Shown one piece after another: positions 6,099-11,241 of a stretch of DNA of 11,241 bases. The notes beneath the pieces were generated by a model. That model saw only the letters and a list, made by a program, of their open reading frames with translations. It did not search any database and was not told the DNA's origin. Location: contig SBHI01000014.1 of NCBI GenBank assembly GCA_006226225.1, positions 1 through 11,241 of the forward strand. The letters run 5' to 3'. The first letter of the stretch is position 1; the number at the start of each line of letters is the position of its first letter. The translations under genes were made by a program, and so were the position numbers. Source of the DNA: Alphaproteobacteria bacterium. GTDB taxonomy: Bacteria > Pseudomonadota > Alphaproteobacteria > Micavibrionales > CSBR16-224.

Positions 6099-8444
6099 TT
6101 ACCCTTTCTTTTCCGCCGTTCCCGCAGGGCGCATAAATTCGCCCGATTGTAGACGCTGAATGACATCGTCACGCGGGCCCATCGCAATAATGCGGCCGCG
6201 ATCCATCAGAATTAGCTTATCGACCAGACCTAAAACCGAGCTTTTATGCGTAATCAGCATAACAGTTTTGTCCTTGCAGACCTCGACCAGATAACGGTAA
6301 AGGCGGCGTTCGGAACCGGGGTCGATAGAGGCCGTCGGCTCATCCAATAGTAAGATTTGCGGATCGTAAAGCAGTGCGCGGGCGATGGCAATAGCCTGAC
6401 GCTGCCCCCCTGAAAGCAGTTCACCGCGTTCCCCGACGTTAGAATCAAGACCGGCTTCTGAGTCACGCAGGAAGGTCATCACGCCGGCCATTTCTGCGGC
6501 GCGCAGCACAACACTATCCGGTACGGTTTCGTGTCCTAATGTGATATTTTCGCGTACTGTACCGTAAAACAGATAAGGCGTTTGCTGGACAACACCGATA
6601 CTGCGGCGCAAATCGGCAGGGTCAATCTGGCGGACATCCGTACCGTCCAGCTGTACAGAACCGGCTTCAGGCTGGTACAGGTTCAGTATTAGTCTTTCCA
6701 GTGTGGTTTTTCCGGAGCCAACGGCGCCTATAACACCGACATGTTCGCCGGGTTGAATCTGGAAGGAAATGTTATTCAAAGCAGGAGTTGATTGACCGGG
6801 ATAGCGGAAAACAACATCCTTGAAGGAAATATTTCCCTGTATGACCGGTTTAGAGATGAAGACCTGTTTTGGCGGGCGCTCCACTGGTGTGTTCATCAGC
6901 TCTTCCAGTCTTTCCAGCGCTTCTTTCGACTGCCCCATTTTGGTTAGCAGCCCCGCGACCTGTGCCAGCGGTGCCATCGTGCGGCCTGACAGGATGACGC
7001 AGGCAATCAGCGCCCCCATTGATATTTCACCTTCGCTGATGAGATATGTACCGTAAACAACGATACCGACAGTCGCCAGATTGGCGGCCATGGCGGCAAA
7101 GTTAACACCGAAAGAAGCGATCCGCCGTGATTCCATAGAAGTATCGGAGGAAAGCTCGACGATTTCCTCCCATTTTCGCTGGATATAGCCTTCGGCAGCC
7201 TGCACTTTAATGGTTTCAAGTCCGCTCAAAGTTTCGAAGATCAGGCTGCTTTTATGCCCGCCCTCACGCATTGATTTCGCAATGGTTTTATTCAGCGGGC
7301 GCTGCAGGTACCATCCAAGCGCCAAAACCAGAACAGCCAGTGCCATTGGAACCAGAAATACTTTGCCGCCGATCAGGAACATCAAAAACAGGAACAGCAC
7401 AACAAAAGGAAGGTCAATCAGGGCGACGATTGTTGCTGATGTGAAAAAGTCACGGATAGTTTCGAATTCTCTCATATTGGAGGCAAGCGCACCGGCGCTG
7501 GGCGGGCGGGCATCCATTTTCATGCTGAGCATTTGTTCGAAGATGCGCGCGGAAATCGTATTATCGGCTTTGCGCCCTGCGGCATCGAGAAAAAAGGAGC
7601 GGAGGTTTTTCAGGATAAAGTCAAAAATGAAGACGATAAACACACCGATGGCCAGCACCCAAAGGCTAGTAAAGGCGTTGTTGGGAATAACGCGGTCATA
7701 CACATTCATGATAAACAGCGAACTGGCCAGCGCGAACATGTTGATCATTACGGCGGCAAGAATGACTTCGTAGTATATTTTCCGATGCTGCAGAATTGCA
7801 CCCCAGAACCAGTGGCGTGCCTGTTCTTGCTGCTGTTTCTGGCCGGAACGTTCATCCAGCCGTGCACGGGCGCGGACAAAAAAAGCGTAGCCACCGTGAC
7901 GTGCCTCCAGCGCATCAATTGTCATTTTTACCGGTGCATCCGGTGTTTCCGGAAAGAGGACTTCTACCGTCGTCTTATCAATACGGCGGCGCAGTATACA
8001 AGCTTGATCGCCTTTCAGTAATAGGATGCAGGGCAGATTTGGTGCCCCGGCCAGAAAGGCGATATTGCGCCGGACAAGTTTAGCCGTGAGCCCTGCGCGG
8101 TCGGCGGCACGGACAAAAACAGCCGGTGTGACAAGACCATGTGTCGGTACCGGTAGCCCCGCAGCCAAGGCAACAGCGGTGACGCGGCGTCCGAATTCCC
8201 CTGCCAACATGGCAAGGCATTCCATCAACGGATCATCCAGTGACAGCCTTTCGGCTTCCAGCGCGGCGGGATTGAGTGCGGCTTGCGCTGCCGCTTCTGC
8301 AACGGCTTGTTCTATCTGCTGTTCGGATTTGTTTTGATTTTTCTGGGCCTGAGCCATTGCGGCGGCGGGGTTTTTACCGCCGCCTGAGGGGGCGGTATCG
8401 GCGGCATTGTCCGGCTTGTTCTTGTCGTCTTTACCCAAAATCAA
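6099..8444 (-). CDS. T1SS ABC transporter with degenerate C39-like domain (LapB/LssB type)
   Basis: 781 residues. Residues 1-65 are an extra hydrophilic tail rich in Ala, Gln and Lys. Residues 70-195 are a C39-peptidase-like domain: in my by-eye alignment the catalytic Cys, His and Asp fall at Pro72 (DDPLMECLAML), Gln147 (KGDQACIL) and Phe164 (VLFPET), so it should bind substrate, not cut it. The membrane domain (about 220-500) has some five or six helices. The nucleotide-binding domain holds Walker A GAVGSGKTT (Lys579), Q-loop VVQQTP (617-623), signature LSGGQ (677-681), Walker B ILLLDEP (Glu702) and H-loop His733. It uses ATP to export an unfolded RTX protein across both membranes with the adaptor and TolC-like neighbours. 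Start: TTG at 8444, right after GGAGGT; the first in-frame ATG is codon 30 and has no ribosome binding site. A second TTG (codon 3) is also possible. Confidence 0.92.
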   Translation of the reverse strand: MILGKDDKNKPDNAADTAPSGGGKNPAAAMAQAQKNQNKSEQQIEQAVAEAAAQAALNPAALEAERLSLDDPLMECLAMLAGEFGRRVTAVALAAGLPVPTHGLVTPAVFVRAADRAGLTAKLVRRNIAFLAGAPNLPCILLLKGDQACILRRRIDKTTVEVLFPETPDAPVKMTIDALEARHGGYAFFVRARARLDERSGQKQQQEQARHWFWGAILQHRKIYYEVILAAVMINMFALASSLFIMNVYDRVIPNNAFTSLWVLAIGVFIVFIFDFILKNLRSFFLDAAGRKADNTISARIFEQMLSMKMDARPPSAGALASNMREFETIRDFFTSATIVALIDLPFVVLFLFLMFLIGGKVFLVPMALAVLVLALGWYLQRPLNKTIAKSMREGGHKSSLIFETLSGLETIKVQAAEGYIQRKWEEIVELSSDTSMESRRIASFGVNFAAMAANLATVGIVVYGTYLISEGEISMGALIACVILSGRTMAPLAQVAGLLTKMGQSKEALERLEELMNTPVERPPKQVFISKPVIQGNISFKDVVFRYPGQSTPALNNISFQIQPGEHVGVIGAVGSGKTTLERLILNLYQPEAGSVQLDGTDVRQIDPADLRRSIGVVQQTPYLFYGTVRENITLGHETVPDSVVLRAAEMAGVMTFLRDSEAGLDSNVGERGELLSGGQRQAIAIARALLYDPQILLLDEPTASIDPGSERRLYRYLVEVCKDKTVMLITHKSSVLGLVDKLILMDRGRIIAMGPRDDVIQRLQSGEFMRPAGTAEKKG

Positions 8445-8452
8445 AGACCTCC
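8442..8452 (-). promoter_or_regulatory. Strong ribosome binding site with TTG start (ABC gene)
   Basis: On the minus strand the sequence reads GGAGG TCT TTG. GGAGG (8452-8448) is a near-perfect Shine-Dalgarno but sits only 3 bases before the first TTG (8444-8442). The TTG at codon 3 (8438-8436) is 9 bases away, a more normal spacing. No ATG or GTG competes nearby. The true start is one of these two TTG codons; the proteins differ by two residues. Confidence 0.65.
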
Positions 8453-8457
8453 GGAAA

Positions 8458-8488
8458 CCGGATGACGGGGGTGCGCCCCGAAATCCGG
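8458..8488 (-). promoter_or_regulatory. Intercistronic RNA hairpin before the ABC gene
   Basis: The 60-base gap between the tolC-like stop and the ABC start contains CCGGAT (8458-8463) paired with ATCCGG (8483-8488), and inside it CGGGG (8466-8470) paired with CCCCG (8476-8480), with a 2x2 internal loop and a 5-base apex. In the mRNA this 11-bp GC-rich structure ends 5 bases before the GGAGG of the ABC gene. No U-run follows, so it is not a standard terminator; a role in mRNA processing, stability or translation is inferred. Confidence 0.6.
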
Positions 8489-8504
8489 ATTGGAAAATGC
8501 GTTT

Positions 8505-9863
8505 TTAGTTCGCAAGACTGGCTTCGCGCGGACGCTCGACTCCGACGGAGTCCAGCAATTGTCCTTGCAGGGCCAGCAGGCGGTAGATACCGAAGATTTC
8601 GGTATAGAGTGCGTTGACATGGCTTGAGCGGGAAACGAAAAGCTCGTTCTGCGCATCAAGAACGTCAAGAAGCGTTCTGCGGTCAAGGCTGAACTGGTCA
8701 AGATAAACGCCGACGACTTTCTCGTTGGCATTGGCCTGCTCCAGAAAACGTGCGGCACGTTCGGATGCGGCAACCATACCGGCCCATGTATCGCGGACGT
8801 CTTTTTCAACCTGACGGGCGGCATCGGCACGGCGCTTTTTGGCAATCGCATGACGGTACATGAATTCACGTTGGCGGGCTTTGTCTCCGCCGCCGCGGAA
8901 CAGGTTCCAGCGCACGACCGCCAGTGCGGATGCGCGGGTGTCTGTGCCTTGGATACCGTTAATATCTTCCGATGCGGTACCGTTGACCTCCAGATTAACC
9001 TGCGGGTAAAGCGTGGAGCCGGATCCTTCAAATTCGGCATGGGCTACATCAATATCCGATTCAAAAACGGCCAGAGTCGGGCTTTTGGTTATCGCGTCCG
9101 TGACGGCGTTTTCAACCGTTTGCGGCAACAGGTCGCGCGGCACATTCGGGAAAACAAGGTTTTCCGGCATTTCACCCGCCTGACGGATGAAGAGGGCTTC
9201 TGCTTCGCGCAGAGACTGGCGAATGGATGATTCCGTTGCGCGGGCGGATGCCAGACGCGCTTCGGCTTGTGCCAGATCGCCTTCCGTGGCTGTGCCGCTG
9301 GAGACACCCTGACTGATCGTGTCGAGAATTTTCAGGTGATCCTGCACATTGGCGCGGGAGATTGACAAGAGATCACGTTGGCGCAATACGTCAAAGAATG
9401 CCTCGGTGATGCTGAGGCCAAGAAATTCGGCGGTTTCCGCAACACGGTTGGAGGTTGATTCAACGCGCGCCGTCTGGCGTTTGATTTCGCTTTGCGTGCC
9501 GTAACCGTCAAAGAGCAGCTGTGTCAATGTCAAAGAGGCACGGTTGTGCCACAGGCTTTCTTCGTTGATGTTGGGTGTATCGGTATATTCCCAGCCGGTT
9601 TCGCCGATAAAATCAACGGAAGGCTTCCACAGGGCTTTTGCCTGTTCCAGCTCTTCATCTGTGGCGCGGCGGTCATTGGCAACAATGCGGTATTCCGGAT
9701 TCATAATCAGCCCTTTGCCGATCGCATCCATCAATGTCACATCTTTGTCCTTACCGGACACTTGAATTGCCGGCGTTTCCGCCATGGCAGGAACTGCCAA
9801 AAGGCAGGATAAAGCAATTGCGGCACCCCATTGCCAAAACTTTTTCCCCGATCGCTTATACAT
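8505..9863 (-). CDS. T1SS outer-membrane channel protein (TolC / LapE type)
   Basis: 452 residues, normal for the TolC family. The N-terminus is a clear Sec signal peptide: basic MYKRSGKK, a hydrophobic core and AMA at 26-28, with probable cleavage before Glu29. Two outer-membrane-efflux repeats follow, about 41-245 and 250-445. Family features include LMDAIGKGLIMNPEYR at 44-59, the strand-region LTQLLFDGYG, the second-repeat equivalent VVRWNLFRGGG, and the long helices containing DRRTLLDVLDAQNELF near the C-terminus. It would form the trimeric channel through the outer membrane and periplasm. It lies downstream of the secreted substrate gene and upstream of the ABC and adaptor genes on the same strand, so all four probably serve one pathway. 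ATG at 9863 has GAAGGA 8 bases upstream. The leader contains strong inverted repeats. Confidence 0.93.
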   Translation of the reverse strand: MYKRSGKKFWQWGAAIALSCLLAVPAMAETPAIQVSGKDKDVTLMDAIGKGLIMNPEYRIVANDRRATDEELEQAKALWKPSVDFIGETGWEYTDTPNINEESLWHNRASLTLTQLLFDGYGTQSEIKRQTARVESTSNRVAETAEFLGLSITEAFFDVLRQRDLLSISRANVQDHLKILDTISQGVSSGTATEGDLAQAEARLASARATESSIRQSLREAEALFIRQAGEMPENLVFPNVPRDLLPQTVENAVTDAITKSPTLAVFESDIDVAHAEFEGSGSTLYPQVNLEVNGTASEDINGIQGTDTRASALAVVRWNLFRGGGDKARQREFMYRHAIAKKRRADAARQVEKDVRDTWAGMVAASERAARFLEQANANEKVVGVYLDQFSLDRRTLLDVLDAQNELFVSRSSHVNALYTEIFGIYRLLALQGQLLDSVGVERPREASLAN

Positions 9864-9890
9864 ATTCTTTTTCCTTCATTTCAAGATGAT

Positions 9891-9919
9891 AGGAGGACAA
9901 CGCTCTCCGTTGTCCTCCT
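9891..9919 (-). terminator. Perfect 12-bp hairpin between substrate gene and tolC-like gene
   Basis: AGGAGGACAACG (9891-9902) is the exact reverse complement of 9908-9919, with a 5-base loop: a perfect 12-bp stem. It lies 95 bases past the stop of the VWA/RTX gene and 27 bases before the tolC-like ATG. In the direction of transcription no T-run follows (ATCATCTTG), so it is not a textbook intrinsic terminator. It may be a leaky attenuator, a 3'-end stabiliser for the substrate mRNA, or a processing site. The 5' arm of the mRNA contains an AGGAGG that would be hidden in the stem. Confidence 0.5.
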
Positions 9920-9946
9920 TATATAGAAGTCTTTTCTATGATGCAA
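9918..9946 (-). promoter_or_regulatory. Possible internal promoter with central dyad before the tolC-like gene
   Basis: On the minus strand TTGCAT (9946-9941, 3 of 6 to -35) and TATAAG (9923-9918, 5 of 6 to -10) are 17 bases apart. The spacer is almost filled by a dyad, ATAGAA (9923-9928) and TTCTAT (9934-9939) with a 5-base gap, which could be a regulator site or a second small hairpin. The -10 overlaps the arm of the 12-bp hairpin. Weak evidence. Apart from this and the hairpin, I see nothing in the 151-base gap 9864-10014. Confidence 0.25.
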
Positions 9947-10014
9947 TAATCCTTTGCGTTCTGCAATCAAAACTATCCAATTGCGTTTACGCGATTTAAT
10001 TCCTTCGCCCGTGC

Positions 10015-11241
10015 TTAGGCAATCAGATTACCGCTTGTGAAGAGTGCATCGACATCAACACTGTTTACGCCTTCAAGCACGGCAATCGTCTGGAAGCTTC
10101 CGCTTCCGGTCGGATCCACCTGCAGCAGCGTATTGCCGCCATCCGGTGTTGCCTTAACGAAGTCGGACAGCGTATGTGCCAGCGGGTCGAAGCCGGCCAG
10201 AACATCACTGATATCAAGCGTATCGCCCTGTGCGGCATCAAAATCGGTGATCGTATTCACACCGGTATCGCCCGCGTGGAAGATAAAGGTATCCGCCCCG
10301 CTGCCACCCGAGAGAATGTCATCGCCGTCGCCGCCGTAAAGGATATCATCACCTTCCTGACCATAGAGGTAATCATTACCGCCCTGGCCGTAGATATGGT
10401 CGTCACCGCCTGCGCGGGTCTGTCCGGACGGGCCGATTGACTCTGCTGCCAGCTCTTCGGCATGGGATTTGATATATTCAATCGTATCCGCACGCGTCCA
10501 GTCCGGCTTGATGGCGCTTTCGCCTGCTTCAAGACGGGCGAAGACTTCCCATCCCGATCCGGGCAGGGTGTCAAAGCCATGTGCCGCAGCAAGACCGTCG
10601 GTGAACAAAGCATCACCAAAGATAAGGTCACCGCTGTCACCGCCGACCAGAACATCGTCACCGACGGAGCTCAGTTGGTTAAGCGGGCTTGCACCTGTCA
10701 GCGTGGCTGAGAGATCATCAACAGAGGCATTCAGTGCGTCACCGTTTGAATCGATCAGATCCAGACGTCCCAGCGTTGTGGAGCTGACCCCGATACCGAT
10801 ACCGATCACCGTGCTGAGGGATTGCAGGCTGGCAATTTCATTTGTGCCGTCTGCGGGAGTGCCGTCAGCGCCGATTTCATCCATTACGGTTGCGGCGCTG
10901 CCGCTTGTGGCGTTGCCGCTGTTGTTAACGTAGCGGTTAGGCTCACCGTCACTAATGAAATAGGTATAGTTTTCCGCACCCGTAATCGGCTCGCTTCCGG
11001 ACAGCCATGCAATCGCATCCTGCATCGGATCCTCATAGTTAGTGTAGCCGTTTGCCGACAAGCCGTTCACGAAACTGATTGCTGCGGCAAGACCGGATGC
11101 TGTGCTGATATCAAAGGTTGCCCCTGCTTGTGCCGAGGTTGAGAAAGGTACGAAATGAACCTTTACATCACCGCCGTCATAGCTGTTGAAGTCATTCAGC
11201 ATATCCGTGACGGCATTTTTCAGCTGCGTCAGTTTGGTGCC
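10015..11241 (-). CDS. Secreted VWA/RTX surface protein, LapA-like, C-terminal part (start off the right edge)
   Basis: The visible 408 residues are open at the right edge; the in-frame ATG at 11202 is internal to the VWA domain and is not the start. Visible residues 1-160 are most of a von Willebrand A domain: GTKLTQLKNAV at the cut, the MIDAS threonine in GYTNYEDP (67) and the MIDAS aspartate in YFISDGEPN (98); the first motif (DxSxS) lies outside. Two RTX-like nonapeptides (193-210), a 67-residue insert (211-277), five tandem RTX nonapeptides (278-322) and a C-terminal T1SS signal domain (about 323-408, with ITDFDAAQGDTLDISDVL) follow, the pattern of the VCA0849-type T1SS signal family. 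The protein should leave the cell unfolded through the adjacent T1SS and fold in external calcium. VWA plus RTX next to LapBCE-type genes suggests an adhesin for surface attachment or biofilm. N-terminal retention and repeat regions would be upstream and cannot be seen. Confidence 0.88.
   Translation of the reverse strand, partial: GTKLTQLKNAVTDMLNDFNSYDGGDVKVHFVPFSTSAQAGATFDISTASGLAAAISFVNGLSANGYTNYEDPMQDAIAWLSGSEPITGAENYTYFISDGEPNRYVNNSGNATSGSAATVMDEIGADGTPADGTNEIASLQSLSTVIGIGIGVSSTTLGRLDLIDSNGDALNASVDDLSATLTGASPLNQLSSVGDDVLVGGDSGDLIFGDALFTDGLAAAHGFDTLPGSGWEVFARLEAGESAIKPDWTRADTIEYIKSHAEELAAESIGPSGQTRAGGDDHIYGQGGNDYLYGQEGDDILYGGDGDDILSGGSGADTFIFHAGDTGVNTITDFDAAQGDTLDISDVLAGFDPLAHTLSDFVKATPDGGNTLLQVDPTGSGSFQTIAVLEGVNSVDVDALFTSGNLIA
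10276..10410 (-). repeat. Five tandem RTX (calcium-binding) nonapeptide repeats
   Basis: The protein reads, in perfect 9-residue register: GGDDHIYGQ, GGNDYLYGQ, EGDDILYGG, DGDDILSGG, SGADTFIFH. This fits the GGxGxDxUx calcium-binding beta-roll consensus, the last unit being the usual degenerate cap. The DNA copies are diverged, so this is a protein-level repeat and not a recent DNA duplication. Confidence 0.9.
10612..10665 (-). repeat. Short separate RTX-like pair of repeats
   Basis: Two nonapeptide-like units, VGDDVLVGG and DSGDLIFGD, lie directly after the VWA domain. They are separated from the main five-repeat block by 67 residues that do not fit the RTX pattern. Confidence 0.7.

Noticed and set aside
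7210..7773. Open frame of 187 codons on the plus strand
   Set aside because: It is antisense to the membrane domain of the ABC transporter; its Ser/Arg/Ile-rich translation looks like a complement of transmembrane codons.
8180..8444. Active C39 peptidase that cleaves a double-glycine leader
   Set aside because: The catalytic triad positions are Pro, Gln and Phe in my alignment, and the neighbouring substrate carries a C-terminal T1SS signal, so a leader peptidase is not expected.
8441..9040. Open frame of 199 codons on the minus strand
   Set aside because: It is another frame of the tolC-like gene, which has a clear signal peptide and family motifs in its own frame.
9860..9883. Seven-codon leader frame (MKEKEYV) whose stop overlaps the tolC-like start
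   Set aside because: It has no ribosome binding site of its own; its first bases provide the GAAGGA site for the tolC-like gene. A chance overlap is the simpler view.
10276..10410. Regular repeat spacing that could suggest a CRISPR or tandem DNA repeat
   Set aside because: The 27-base period matches RTX nonapeptides in the reading frame, and the DNA units are diverged; there are no conserved repeats with unique spacers.
10015..11202. Start of the RTX protein at the ATG at 11202
   Set aside because: The frame is open upstream to the window edge, and the upstream residues (GTKLTQLKNAVTD) continue the VWA domain helix, so this Met is internal.

Overview
The window comes from a Gram-negative bacterium: it encodes an outer-membrane TolC-family protein with a signal peptide and a complete three-part type I secretion system (T1SS). 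An alphaproteobacterium is most likely. The main clue is the truncated multi-PAS protein at the left edge, whose sequence resembles the alphaproteobacterial DivL-like PAS sensor kinases. This is a judgement from memory of protein families; there is no rRNA or other marker here. Base composition looks moderate (about half G+C or a little more by eye), and no stretch stands out as foreign.

Left block (1-3574, minus strand): a FadN-type fused 3-hydroxyacyl-CoA dehydrogenase/enoyl-CoA hydratase (1241-3574) is followed after 8 bases by the first 410 codons of the PAS-domain sensor protein, which runs off the left edge. The 93-base gap at 3575-3667 is divergent and appears to hold two back-to-back promoters with overlapping -35 boxes. 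Rightward from it come dnaQ (3668-4390, DNA polymerase III epsilon proofreading exonuclease, possibly translated from a leaderless mRNA) and a small three-helix membrane protein (4399-4734).

Right block (4750-11241, minus strand): this is a LapA/LapBCE-like surface-protein secretion locus. In transcription order it holds the C-terminal 408 residues of a VWA + RTX + T1SS-signal protein (start lies off the right edge), a TolC/LapE-type outer-membrane channel (8505-9863), a LapB/LssB-type ABC transporter with a degenerate C39-like domain (6099-8444), and a HlyD/LapC-type adaptor (4750-6090). The ABC exporter and adaptor span the inner membrane and periplasm, and the TolC-like protein completes the channel. 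The VWA/RTX protein is the obvious substrate: its C-terminal signal is read by the ABC transporter, and calcium-binding RTX repeats fold it outside the cell. Both gaps upstream of secretion genes carry strong inverted repeats: a perfect 12-bp hairpin between substrate gene and tolC-like gene, and a two-part hairpin directly before the ribosome binding site of the ABC gene, which seems to start with TTG. These may set the ratio of substrate to export machinery.

No tRNA, rRNA, CRISPR array, insertion sequence or phage gene was found. I do not see a clearly undescribed system. The best leads are the RNA structures of the secretion operon, the module inserted inside the RTX region, and the catalytically dead C39-like domain with an extra N-terminal tail.
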